Source: Pseudanabaena sp.
Lineage (GTDB): Bacteria > Cyanobacteriota > Cyanobacteriia > Pseudanabaenales > Pseudanabaenaceae
NCBI GenBank assembly: GCA_003249035.1
Contig: QBMK01000001.1
Location: 124,001-188,000 of the forward strand
Direction: 5' to 3'
Length of the DNA stretch: 64,000 nucleotides
Under the pieces are notes generated by a model. The model did not search any database, had not been told where the DNA came from, and saw nothing but the letters and a program-made list of their open reading frames with translations. Below, piece after piece: positions 54,116 through 63,248 of this stretch. Position 1 is the first letter of the stretch, and the number at the start of each line of letters is the position of its first letter. Made by a program: the position numbers and the translations under genes.

Positions 54116-55233
54116 TTTAGATTTTCCTTTACAACTTCACTTATCAACAGTTCCCATTCTTTCGTAATCTTGTCTAAGCTAAAGCGCTCTACTGCTTCTA
54201 CAGCACAAACCGCTAGACGCTCTCTCTCAGATTTATTAGACATTAGAAGATCCATGGCATTAGCTAAAGCTAATTTATCCTTGTTTGGTACTAATATTCC
54301 GTCAACTCCATCACGAATAATTTCCCTCGGTCCGCTAGGGCAGTCGGTAGAAACTACCGGTAATCCACAGGCTAATGCTTCAATCAAAACTACTCCTAAC
54401 CCTTCCCATCGAGAAGACAAAACAAATAGTTGTGATTTTTTTAACACGGCAATGGGATTTGGGGTTTGGCCTGGGAAGAGAACCTGATCGCCTAACCCTA
54501 ATTTATCCCTTAAAGATTCGAGTTCTTTTCTCTTTTCCCCTTCCCCAAAAATCAGCAGTTGCCAATCTGGATGCTGATCCCTAATTTCATGAAAAGCAGC
54601 TAACAACATTTCAAAGTTTTTCTGCTCCACAAGCCGTCCCATGGAGATCACCCATTTTTTGTTAGAATCAGCACCATTAGGCAAATCAAATGTACCTAAA
54701 TCTTCACCGATTGGTTGTAAAGGATTAAAAATAACGGCTCTTTGTTTTTTTGGTAGCCAACTATCAAAATAACTATCCACTCCCTCACTCACACTCACAA
54801 CCTTTCGAGCAAGGGGATATACCCAACGACACAACTGCTTCCAAACATTTTTTACCCCCACATTCGGATTGTTCTGTTCGCTAACAAGAACGGGATATTT
54901 AGTTTGGATCAGTGCCAGTAAGGTCAAGATATTAGTCTCAACCAAGAACGAGATTACAACATCTGGTCGAAGCGATCGCAATGTCTGTCTAATTATCCAA
55001 AGGCGGTAAATATTATTTCTCACAACATGAAATGGAGTTGGTGAAATTCCAGCGATATTAAGCGCAATGCGATTCACCCCAACTGGCACTTTATAAAAAT
55101 CTTTTTTGGTCTCAGCGATCGTAATTAAAGAAACCTGATGTCCATTTTTTTTCAAGCCATCACATAACAGTACCAAAGCCCTTTCCGCCCCACCACAGGA
55201 TAAGGATGGAGTTACTATCGCGATATGTTTCAT
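54112..55233 (-). CDS. Glycosyltransferase family 4
   Basis: 373 aa. The same architecture as its downstream neighbour: IVTPSLSCGGAERALVLLCDGL at the N-terminus, VSEQNNPNVGVKNVWKQLCRWVYPLARKVVSVSEGV in the acceptor half, WVISMGRLVEQKNFEMLLAAF and LSSRWEGLGVVLIEALACGLPVVSTDCPSGPREII in the donor half. The closeness to the following gene suggests duplication followed by change of sugar specificity. No TM segment. It is the first gene of the Wzy-glycosyltransferase run; a palindromic element lies upstream. Confidence 0.92.
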   Translation of the reverse strand: MKHIAIVTPSLSCGGAERALVLLCDGLKKNGHQVSLITIAETKKDFYKVPVGVNRIALNIAGISPTPFHVVRNNIYRLWIIRQTLRSLRPDVVISFLVETNILTLLALIQTKYPVLVSEQNNPNVGVKNVWKQLCRWVYPLARKVVSVSEGVDSYFDSWLPKKQRAVIFNPLQPIGEDLGTFDLPNGADSNKKWVISMGRLVEQKNFEMLLAAFHEIRDQHPDWQLLIFGEGEKRKELESLRDKLGLGDQVLFPGQTPNPIAVLKKSQLFVLSSRWEGLGVVLIEALACGLPVVSTDCPSGPREIIRDGVDGILVPNKDKLALANAMDLLMSNKSERERLAVCAVEAVERFSLDKITKEWELLISEVVKENLK

Positions 55234-55393
55234 TGGACGAGTTCAACGTATTTACTCATAATTTGTACATCATGACACTGGTCAGTTAATGAGGGATGGG
55301 TGCTGAAACGCTAATTTCATGCCGACAAAAAAGATGGAATTACGTCGATCATGCTTTAGCTGACCGATGCCTTAAATCATACTCCTAAAATTA

Positions 55394-55517
55394 ACGCGGT
55401 ATGCAACTATTTTTGCGCCATTAATGCGAGGTGATTCTAGCCAAATGAAATCCGATATCCTCAATCATTGTAATCTGACAAACCAAAGCTTTCATACTTT
55501 TGAGTTACACATCGCGT
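55394..55517. repeat. 124-bp palindromic intergenic element, copy B (MITE-like)
   Basis: Diverged copy of the element at 1741-1862: the ends ACGCGGTATGCAA and TTACACATCGCGT, the internal TTTTTGCGCCATTA, GCGAGGTGATTCTAG...TCCTCAATCATTG and CTTTCATACTTTTGAG match copy A in order. The terminal repeats hold 11 of 13 complementary positions. It fills most of the 336-bp gap between the flippase and glycosyltransferase genes. Confidence 0.7.
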
Positions 55518-55569
55518 ACAATTGTTGAATAACTACTTTAACTATCCTTAAACTATATAAACAGCAAAT

Positions 55570-56958
55570 TTATTCGCTCAAATTTTGTTTGAGTAACTTA
55601 TCTTTCTCTTTGAGTTGAATTTCTGCATTAATAAACAAATATAAAAAACAAAATACATATACACAACTTGTAGAAAGGGCAATGCCTTTGATGCCCATCC
55701 ACTGTATAAATATGTAGTTTGTAACTATGTTTATAATCAAATTAAACGCAGAAACTTGCAATAATAAATGATTAAGCCTCATTGATGAGATTAGTCTTAC
55801 CACCAAGATATTGGCAATATAAAATGGTATTTGAAAAGCAAAACAAATTTGAATCTCCGACACGATATGTGTGTCACTAGCAGAAAAAGAACCTCTTTGT
55901 AATAAAACACGCACAATTGGTTCAGACAGTAAAATTATCAATCCTGTCAAAGGTAAAGTTACAGCCCAAATGATGACCATATAGCGTTTAAGGGTATGAC
56001 GTACGCTCTTCCAATCTTCTCGAGCCACCATTTTGGAAAAATATGGAATAACTGCTGTACTCAATGCAGTGGTACTAATCGTAATTGGCAAAGCAATAAT
56101 ACGATTTCCGTAGTTTAATGCTGCCACACTACCAGAGGGCAACATTGCTGCCATAGATTGATCGACTAACCCCGAACTATTCATTAAAAAAGCCCCAGCA
56201 ATCATTGGTGCATATTGACCAGCAACTTCCTTGAGATTGCGATCAAACCCATACCACCTAGGAATCAACGACATTCCTTGTCGATATAACATAGTTCCTA
56301 ATACAATTATTTCTAGAAATTCACCAAGAACTATACCATTTGCTAGGTTAAAGACTCCCCAAGAACTTACAAAAAAAAGTAGTAAGATCGTCACCGATGG
56401 TGTAATCATCGGTGCAAGTGAAACTAAAACAAACCGTTCGCCAGCATTTAAAATTGCACCCCAAATTGTGATAACACCGCCTAAGATAACTATTGGCGAG
56501 AGTGTCCATATTAGTCTATAAGTCAGACTTAGTTTCTCAGTACTGAATCCACCAGCTATTAACGGCAAATAAATTGGTGCAGTAGCTAACATTATGATTG
56601 TTGTAATTATTAACAGCCCCAAGGTCCATACTACCGATCCCGCAAATAGTTTTTCTGCTTCTTTTATTCCCTCTTGTTCTCTCACACGAATGTAAGTAGG
56701 TATTAGAGCTGCATTAAGCGATCCACCAATAATATTGGTAATAAAAGCTGGAATTAATAAAGCAATTAAAAATGCATCAACCTCATCGGATGTACCAAAT
56801 TTCCAAGCAACTACTAATTCCTTTACAACTGATAATAACTTAACAAAAGCTGTCCCCAAGCCCACAGCGATCACTGCGCCAAAAATTTTGCGATTTACAG
56901 AGCCACTTGTAAATTTATCCCATAGAGTAACCAGTTTGTTTTGTTGGGATGGCTTCAT
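55570..56958 (-). CDS. MurJ/Wzx-like lipid-linked oligosaccharide flippase
   Basis: 462 aa of the MVF superfamily with about 12-14 helices. The MurJ-type N-terminus (AVIAVGLGTAFVKLLSVVKELVVAWKFGTSDEVDAFLIALLIPAFITNIIGGSLNAALIPTYIR) is clear, as is LNYGNRIIALPITISTTALSTAVIPYFSKMVAREDW. MurJ flips lipid II; homologues inside polysaccharide clusters flip capsule or O-antigen units. This island context and a Wzy gene point to the second role, though the true murJ of the cell must be elsewhere for that to hold. Confidence 0.85.
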   Translation of the reverse strand: MKPSQQNKLVTLWDKFTSGSVNRKIFGAVIAVGLGTAFVKLLSVVKELVVAWKFGTSDEVDAFLIALLIPAFITNIIGGSLNAALIPTYIRVREQEGIKEAEKLFAGSVVWTLGLLIITTIIMLATAPIYLPLIAGGFSTEKLSLTYRLIWTLSPIVILGGVITIWGAILNAGERFVLVSLAPMITPSVTILLLFFVSSWGVFNLANGIVLGEFLEIIVLGTMLYRQGMSLIPRWYGFDRNLKEVAGQYAPMIAGAFLMNSSGLVDQSMAAMLPSGSVAALNYGNRIIALPITISTTALSTAVIPYFSKMVAREDWKSVRHTLKRYMVIIWAVTLPLTGLIILLSEPIVRVLLQRGSFSASDTHIVSEIQICFAFQIPFYIANILVVRLISSMRLNHLLLQVSAFNLIINIVTNYIFIQWMGIKGIALSTSCVYVFCFLYLFINAEIQLKEKDKLLKQNLSE

Positions 56959-57019
56959 TTAGTTAAATTAAAACTAGTTAAATTAATAAAACAATAAAAA
57001 ATAGTAATCTTTAATCTTA

Positions 57020-58182
57020 CTAAAATTGATAGTTGGAGCGATACCAAGCAATAAACCGTGCGACTCCAGTCTCAATTGACGTACTTGGTTTAAACCCTAC
57101 ATCTCTAACCAAATCATCGATGTCGGCATAGTTTGATGGAACATCGCCAGGTTGCATTGGCAGCATATTTTTCTGCGCTTTTATTCCCAAACAGTTTTCG
57201 AGAACCTCAATAAAGTAAATTAATTCAACTGGTTGATTGTTCCCTATATTGTAAATCTAATAAGGTGCTTTAATGTTACTGCTATGAAGATTAGTAACAT
57301 TTGTTGTGGACCAATCAGAACTTAATTTAGGAACATTTTTCATTACCTGAATTACACCTTGCACAATATCATCAAGATATGTGAAGTCTCGCTGCATCTT
57401 TCCGTAATTAAATACATTAATTGGCTGACCTGACAGAATTGCTTTCGTAAAAAGCATAGGAGCCATGTCTGGTCGCCCCCATAGACCATAAACTGTGAAG
57501 AATCTCAGACAAGTGATTGGGATTCCGTATAAGTGACTATAAGAATGAGCCATTAGCTCATTAGCCTTTTTGGTTGCAGCATAAAGACTAATTGGATGAT
57601 CCACATTGTCACTAACTGAAAAAGGCTTCTTCGTGTTTGCTCCGTAGACAGAGCTGGAAGAAGCACATATCTGATGATTTACTTTCGAGTGGCGGCAACC
57701 TTTAGCAATTCTCATTGTGAAAAATGTGATCTTTGAAACCCTTATGCAAAGAGGGTTTAGCTATTATTAACAAACCTGCAAATCGCTAAAAGCCCGTAGA
57801 CTCGTTCCATAATGAGAATTGCTGGGCAACCTTCCAGAATATTGATAAACCCAACCAAATTGCTTTCTACATAAGCATAGGAATTGCTGAGAGAGTAGCG
57901 AACACCTGGTTTTGCCGCTAAATTTACTACTATATCGAAGCGATCCTTAGCAAAAAGGGACTCTACACCTTTGCGATCCGCGATATCTAATTTATAAAAT
58001 CTGAAACTTGGATATTCCTCAAGCTTGGCTAGCCGATCTCTTTTAAGCGAGACATCATAGTATTCATTCAAGTTATCTATCCCGACAACCTCAAAACCCA
58101 AATTCAATAAATTTTGACTGAGGTGAAAACCAACAAAACCAGCCGCACCAGTTACCAAAATTTTATAACTTTTTTTTATCAC
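57020..58182 (-). pseudogene. UDP-glucuronate 4-epimerase-like gene interrupted by a 122-bp element and a stop
   Basis: The N-terminal part (MIKKSYKILVTGAAGFVGFHLSQNLLNLGFEVVGIDNLNEYYDVSLKRDRL, then NLAAKPGVRYS) runs to NILEGC. There the frame is broken by a 122-bp insertion (57703-57824). It resumes as RHSKVNHQICASSSSVYGANTKKPFSVSDNVDHPISLYAATKKANELMAHSYSHLYGIPITCLRFFTVYG. A second defect, a TAG at about 57257-57259, stops the frame at KAPY; the sequence continues in the same frame IYNIGNNQPVELIYF to the natural stop at 57020. The intact enzyme would interconvert UDP-glucuronate and UDP-galacturonate. Confidence 0.9.
57694..57833. mobile_element. 122-bp MITE-like insertion with 9-bp target duplication
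   Basis: The insert is 57703-57824. The repeat GGCAACCTT flanks it at 57694-57702 and 57825-57833. Terminal inverted repeats AGCAATTCTCATT (57704-57716) and its complement (57811-57823) bound it. Removing the insert and one repeat restores the uninterrupted frame ILEGCRHSK of the epimerase. It contains no gene and a small AAACCC/GGGTTT hairpin. The mobilising transposase is not present in the window. Confidence 0.9.
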
Positions 58183-58402
58183 TGGAAAAATCTTGCTGTG
58201 TATTCATTAAATAAAGTTCTTTGATAGCATTATCAAATATCAAGTTAATTCTCAAGTCAGCAATTGTGAAAAAATGACTATAGAAAATTTATAATTCATA
58301 TTAAGCAAGTCTTAACATTAATTTAGTTTTTTTGCCGAAACTTGCCTTCAATAAAAGCAAACTTACATCTTTCATAACCACTTTACATTAACAACCATTG
58401 CA

Positions 58403-59218
58403 TCACTCATCATCCAAGTGTGTGTCAATACCCAATGCTTTCAAGCGATCCATAAGACGTTGACGTATAACTTGCTCATGCTGCAATCGAGACTCGGCAT
58501 CTTCAGCCCTTTGACGCTCTTGTTCAGTTCTTTGTCGTTCTTGTTCGATAAGTTGACGCTCCCGCTCAACCATCTCACTGCCCCACAGCAATAAACTGCC
58601 TGACTTGTCCCACCAGCGCAGCCAACTTGCAGAAAACTCGGCTTTTTTACCAGCCCAAATTCCTAAAAATAGGTTCATTTCTGCTATCCAGAAACGCATA
58701 TTCTCGTCAGGCGACTGTAATTCATACTTGCCTTCGACTAGGCGATATAGATCTAGTTCTCCTGACTTGGGATGGAAAATACCATAGAGAGGGATTTGCA
58801 AAATGCGTTCGTAAAAATACCACTTCCCATAGGGATAATGAGGATTGATCGAATATTCTCCACCCTCTGCTTCCGAAACAAACTCCAGAGCAATGAGAGG
58901 CAAATCGCCCTCAATCTTTGGTGTATAACTGCGCCGAACCTCTCCCTCTAGCAAAGGTTTAACCTCAGGAATATAAACCCAGTCTGGCGCTTTGACTACT
59001 GTTTTGTTGCCAACTGTTGCACAAATTCCAAAATTGGAGGCAATTAGCATTGACTCCAAAATTAGACCCGCTAACTCAAGTGATTCTCGCAGAGCAGCAG
59101 CAAGCAGTGGTTGTAAATTATTTTCCACGGGTTCATCAGGCAGAATAAAATCATCTGGCAGTCTCTCCCAAGCGATTTCGGGCAAGCTGGGCTTAGCAAG
59201 TGGTGCTGTAGCAAGCAT
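58403..59218 (-). CDS. Uma2-family (DUF820) PD-(D/E)XK nuclease-like protein
   Basis: 271 aa. The Uma2 fold is seen in NNLQPLLAAALRESLEL, KAPDWVYIPEV (the conserved PD), PLIALEFVSEAEGGEY (the E-x-V/K region) and YERILQIPLYGIFHPKSGELDLYRLVEGKYELQ. The domain is very common in cyanobacterial genomes, often near mobile DNA, and its biological role is not established. A charged coiled-coil tail follows (EMVERERQLIEQERQRTEQERQRAEDAESRLQHEQ), with a seven-residue E-R-Q repeat, ending ALGIDTHLDDE. Confidence 0.88.
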   Translation of the reverse strand: MLATAPLAKPSLPEIAWERLPDDFILPDEPVENNLQPLLAAALRESLELAGLILESMLIASNFGICATVGNKTVVKAPDWVYIPEVKPLLEGEVRRSYTPKIEGDLPLIALEFVSEAEGGEYSINPHYPYGKWYFYERILQIPLYGIFHPKSGELDLYRLVEGKYELQSPDENMRFWIAEMNLFLGIWAGKKAEFSASWLRWWDKSGSLLLWGSEMVERERQLIEQERQRTEQERQRAEDAESRLQHEQVIRQRLMDRLKALGIDTHLDDE

Positions 59219-59475
59219 TTATCATTACCTCTTAGCAAAACTGCTGAATTGCTGATATGACATAATCTAGCATTTCTGCCGCAAACCTTGAGTTGCTTGT
59301 GTCAAATTCTTGACTGGCAAGCGAGTAAAGCATTTATATGCCGCTGCGATCGTCGCGAAAAAAAATACGAAAAATGGCGCTAGTATTTTCTCCATCCCTT
59401 CTGCTAGGGTAAATTCAGATTGATTGCAGGTCTATTAAATCTTCTCACTTTCCTACTACCAAAAGTCAAGTTAAT

Positions 59476-61563
59476 ATGCAGATTTATGAGTCCCCATTAT
59501 CTTTCTATAAATTAAATAAGATAATTAAGCGTCAATGGGTACCTATAGCCATAGTTTTCTTCACAGTTGTTAGCGTTGGCGTAATAGTTACTTTCACGCA
59601 AAAATCTAGTTATAGCGCTGAGGGGAAACTACTATTTCGTCGTTCATCAACAACACCTAGCTTGACAGGTTTAGGCGAAAAAGTAGGAGATCTAAGCTCA
59701 TTGAGAGATCAAAGTTCTCCTGTAGATACAGAACTCGAGATTATTCGTTCTGAGCCGCTCTTAAACAGAACCATTACAACGCTAGACCTCAGAGATTCTA
59801 AGGGCAATGTATTATCGCTCAAAGACTTTGCAAAACGATTTAAAATCACAGCTATCAAAGGAACGGATATCATTCAACTAAATTATGAAGATCCAGATCC
59901 GAAAGTTGCTGCTGCTGTTATTAATACGCTAATGGGTATCTATTTAGAAGAGAATATTAATAACTATCGTTCGGTAACATCTAAAGCCAGAAAGTTTGTA
60001 GAAGAACAAATTCCTGCTGCGGAAGAAACCGTTAAAAAAGCTGAACTAGAGTTGCGCCGATTTCGAGATCAGAACCAAGTTATCTCCCTTGAAGATGAAC
60101 AGAGAGACTCCGTTAAGTTCCTCTTAGATATGCAAAATCAATTTAATATCGTTCAGTCTCAACTATCTGATACTGAATCGCAGTTAAAACTGATCCAAAA
60201 TCAGTTGGGACTCGATCCTGATAGGGCTATTGCGATTACAGCTGCCAATCAATCAAAGGGTGTTCAAGATCTGCTGACAGAAAAACAGACCTTAGAGGCA
60301 CAATTAGCTAATGAAAGTACTCGCTTTCAGGCTTCTCATCCTACCATTCAAAACTTACGCAGCAAAATCGCTGGCTTAGACAGTTTGCTTAGTCAAAGAA
60401 TTGCGGCTGTAAACCAAAGAGGTTCTGAATCAACTTCAAATACGCCTCAGATCGGCACACTTCAGCAAGATCTCACCTCTCAAATTATTCAGTTAAAAGC
60501 AAAAAGGACAGGTTTGATCGGTCAGCTTGAAAGTTTACGTAATTCACAAGAACAGAAAATAAAAAGAGTTGATACTTTGCCCAGATTAGAACAAAAGCAA
60601 AGGCAACTAGTTCGATATTTAGATGTAGCCCAAGCAACTTACACGCAGTTGTTAAAAAAGAAAGATGAATTAAAAGTTGCTGAAGCCCAAAGCACTGGAA
60701 ATGCGCAAATTGTTGCCCCAGCAATTGTTGCTCAAGAACCAATTGAACGAAGTAAATTTATTGTTATTGTGGCAAGTTCTATTTTAGGAGGCTTGCTTGC
60801 GATCGCGGTAGGATACATATTAGACTCAGCAGACAGATCTCTCCGCACGACGGAAGATATTATGCAGGTTTATAAATTCCCCATACTCGGTGAAATCCCT
60901 TTAAAAGAAAATCTTCAAGTGATCCAGATTGCGGTTGGAAAGTCTTTGCCGAAAAGTAATACCAAACTGTCAGAACAAGATCAAAACTCTTTAATGCGCG
61001 AGCTATCCCAAATCCTTGGGCTAAATTTAAAAGTTTTGAATATTAAGCAATCGATCAAAATAATTACAGTAACGAGTGTAGAAGATGGAGAAGGCAAATC
61101 GACAGTTGCTTCATATTTGGCTGCGTCGCTGGCACAACTCGGGAAAAAAGTTGTCCTAGTTGATGCAAATTTCCATTCACCTTCTCAGCATCGTCTTTGG
61201 TATCATGTAGGTCTGAGTGATGTTTTACTAAAGTCAGTAGATCTAGATTTAGCAGTGGTAGAGAGCATCCCAAATCTATCTGTGCTATCTTCTGGCACTC
61301 TATCTCCATCACATCCACTAGCAATTTTGGATACATCGAAGATGGAATCAATTATCCATAATTTATCTAGCAGGTATGATTATGTCATTATTGATACACC
61401 TGCAATTCGTTCCAATCCTGACGCTCTTTTTTTGAATAAATTCAGCGATGGAATGCTATTAGTAGTTCGTCCAAATGTTTCTACTCTAGATAGTGTAGAT
61501 TATCTAAAAGAGATTTTAGCTCAGTCTGGACAAACCATGTTTGCTCAAGTAATCAATGGTTGA
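59476..61563 (+). CDS. Wzz/BY-kinase-like polysaccharide co-polymerase
   Basis: 695 aa. The N-terminal chain-length (Wzz) domain has two membrane helices (about residues 23-41 and 428-445) around a long periplasmic coiled coil (AEETVKKAELELRRFRDQNQV...). The cytoplasmic kinase-like domain has Walker A VEDGEGKSTVASYLA (near 535), Walker A' KKVVLVDANFHSPSQ and Walker B YVIIDTPAI. BY-kinases control the length and export of polysaccharides with Wzx/Wzy systems. The protein stops at AQVING, where family members normally continue to a Tyr-rich tail, so autophosphorylation of a C-terminal cluster is not possible. Confidence 0.9.
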   Translation: MQIYESPLSFYKLNKIIKRQWVPIAIVFFTVVSVGVIVTFTQKSSYSAEGKLLFRRSSTTPSLTGLGEKVGDLSSLRDQSSPVDTELEIIRSEPLLNRTITTLDLRDSKGNVLSLKDFAKRFKITAIKGTDIIQLNYEDPDPKVAAAVINTLMGIYLEENINNYRSVTSKARKFVEEQIPAAEETVKKAELELRRFRDQNQVISLEDEQRDSVKFLLDMQNQFNIVQSQLSDTESQLKLIQNQLGLDPDRAIAITAANQSKGVQDLLTEKQTLEAQLANESTRFQASHPTIQNLRSKIAGLDSLLSQRIAAVNQRGSESTSNTPQIGTLQQDLTSQIIQLKAKRTGLIGQLESLRNSQEQKIKRVDTLPRLEQKQRQLVRYLDVAQATYTQLLKKKDELKVAEAQSTGNAQIVAPAIVAQEPIERSKFIVIVASSILGGLLAIAVGYILDSADRSLRTTEDIMQVYKFPILGEIPLKENLQVIQIAVGKSLPKSNTKLSEQDQNSLMRELSQILGLNLKVLNIKQSIKIITVTSVEDGEGKSTVASYLAASLAQLGKKVVLVDANFHSPSQHRLWYHVGLSDVLLKSVDLDLAVVESIPNLSVLSSGTLSPSHPLAILDTSKMESIIHNLSSRYDYVIIDTPAIRSNPDALFLNKFSDGMLLVVRPNVSTLDSVDYLKEILAQSGQTMFAQVING

Positions 61564-61611
61564 GAATGCTTGACCAAAAGCAACTCTAAAAACGACTCTT
61601 AAACGTGCAAG

Positions 61612-61636
61612 GAGCCTCGAAGAGACTCGCTTTTTT
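61612..61636. terminator. Terminator between the BY-kinase-like and HlyD genes
   Basis: GAGCCTC (61612-61618) pairs with GAGACTC (61622-61628, one mismatch), followed by a T6 run. The run overlaps the stop of the minus-strand HlyD gene. Confidence 0.6.
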
Positions 61637-62969
61637 ATGGCTTTTTATCTGGTAGTTTTACAAATACGCGATCGCCTACTTTTGCGCCGCTTAAAATTTG
61701 AGTTTGATTATCCACCGTCGTCCCAATCGTCACAGGTTGGAATTTGGACTTGCCATTCTCATCAGCAATTAATAAACCCGTTTTGCCCTCTTGAGTGACG
61801 ATAGCCACCGTCGGCACAACCAGCGCACTATCAATCTTTTGACCAATAAAGCGTAAATCAGTATTCATCCCTGATTGCAACTTATCTTTGCCCGTTTCTA
61901 TAGTCACCCGCACTTGAAATGAGGTCACATTTTGCTCAATGATCGCTTCAGGTGCAATCAAACGAACTTTCCCCTTAAAAACTTCGGATGGAAAAGCATC
62001 GGCGACAATTTCTACTTCTTGACCGATCTTAATTTGCGAAATATCTACTTCAGGAACTTTAGCAACGATCTCTAAGCCATTAGCGATCGCCACAATTGAA
62101 GTCGAGGTGGATGAATTGTTTGCTGAAGCTGTCGTTGTCGGTGTGACAAAGGCTCCCGCATTAGCATATTTTTGAGTGATAATCCCCGCAAAAGGAGCGC
62201 GAATAATTGTATCTTCGATCTGGACTTCGATGATTCTGATGCCAGCGATCGCTTGGGCGAGCTGCGCTTCAGCTTGAGCAATATCTTCAACACGGCTACC
62301 ATTACGTGTTTCTTCTAATAAACGAGTAGCTTCAACAAGATTAGCTTGTGCTGTTTGCAAATCAGCTTGAGCGCTGCGATCGTCGGTTAACACTTCATCA
62401 AAGCGATCACTAGAAATAGCACCCTCAGTCTGTAATCCCCGAAAGCGCGATGATTTCACATTGGTTAATGCTAAACGCGATCGGGCTGCATCCAAACGAC
62501 CACGGGCTGAATCTACCCTTGCCTGAGCCGCAGCAATATCTTCAGGACGGCTACCATTTCGTAATTTGGCTAAATTAGCCTCGCTAGCAGCAGCGCTAGC
62601 TTGAGCTTGATAAAGTTGCGGGATCAAATTTGCATTGTCCATTCTCGCAATGACTTGTCCCTTCTTGACTCGCTGCCCTTGTTCAACTAATAGCTCAATT
62701 AGCTTTCCTGCCTGCTTCGGGCTAAGGTTAACGGTTTCAATCGGGACAACTGAGCCGCTAGATTTAATTTTGATCGATAGAGGCTTAGACTCAACTAGTT
62801 CAGTTTTATCATTGACTGCGTTTGATCTTTGCTCTCTACTAGCAAGAGCACGAAAGACAATAAATCCTCCGCCTAGCAGAACAACGAGAAGAACTACAAC
62901 TAACCAAGGCTTTTTCCAAAAATTTTTGAGCTTATTATTTTCTTGCTTACGGGAAACAGTAGTTTGCAT
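61635..62969 (-). CDS. HlyD/RND-family periplasmic adaptor
   Basis: 444 aa. An N-terminal membrane helix (WLVVVLLVVLLGGGFIVFRAL) anchors a membrane-fusion protein. The lipoyl halves flank a long hairpin of helical coils (VNLSPKQAGKLIELLVEQGQRVKKGQVIARMDNANLIPQLYQAQASAAASEANLAKLRNGSRPEDIAAAQARVDSARGRLDAARSRL). The repeated RNGSRxEDIAxAxA motif occurs twice. The beta-barrel and the C-terminal domain follow (IRAPFAGIITQKYANAGAFVTP). It would link an inner-membrane exporter to an outer-membrane channel. The partner pump is not in the window. Confidence 0.9.
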   Translation of the reverse strand: MQTTVSRKQENNKLKNFWKKPWLVVVLLVVLLGGGFIVFRALASREQRSNAVNDKTELVESKPLSIKIKSSGSVVPIETVNLSPKQAGKLIELLVEQGQRVKKGQVIARMDNANLIPQLYQAQASAAASEANLAKLRNGSRPEDIAAAQARVDSARGRLDAARSRLALTNVKSSRFRGLQTEGAISSDRFDEVLTDDRSAQADLQTAQANLVEATRLLEETRNGSRVEDIAQAEAQLAQAIAGIRIIEVQIEDTIIRAPFAGIITQKYANAGAFVTPTTTASANNSSTSTSIVAIANGLEIVAKVPEVDISQIKIGQEVEIVADAFPSEVFKGKVRLIAPEAIIEQNVTSFQVRVTIETGKDKLQSGMNTDLRFIGQKIDSALVVPTVAIVTQEGKTGLLIADENGKSKFQPVTIGTTVDNQTQILSGAKVGDRVFVKLPDKKP

Positions 62970-63090
62970 CGAGATTAAGCTTGACTTGAGCTAATTGTAA
63001 AAGAACTTTAATTTATACAAACTAACTTAAGGTATCAGCGTTTATTTTGCATCACCCCTCAGCATCATTGCCATAAGATTATCGCGACCA

Positions 63091-63141
63091 AAACCCAAAG
63101 AATATCGGTAGCGCGAAGCGCTATTGTTATTCTTTGGGTTT
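63091..63141. repeat. Two-part hairpin with AAACCC lead
   Basis: AAACCCAAAGAATA (63091-63104) pairs with 63128-63141. An inner stem TAGCGC (63109-63114) pairs with GCGCTA (63118-63123) across loop GAA. It lies between the divergent HlyD and FHA-cyclase genes and so is not a simple terminator. Confidence 0.65.
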
Positions 63142-63248
63142 AGATTTTTGACCGATTACTCGCAATCATCAAAAAACGGTATATTAGCAAAAGCAAAGGC
63201 ACAAAGAGACACAGAATATTTGTAGATCCACTCGTAAATTTATATTTG

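Noticed and set aside
57257-57715. Separate small epimerase gene
   Set aside because: It is the middle part of the interrupted epimerase; its apparent N-terminus reads out of the inserted element.
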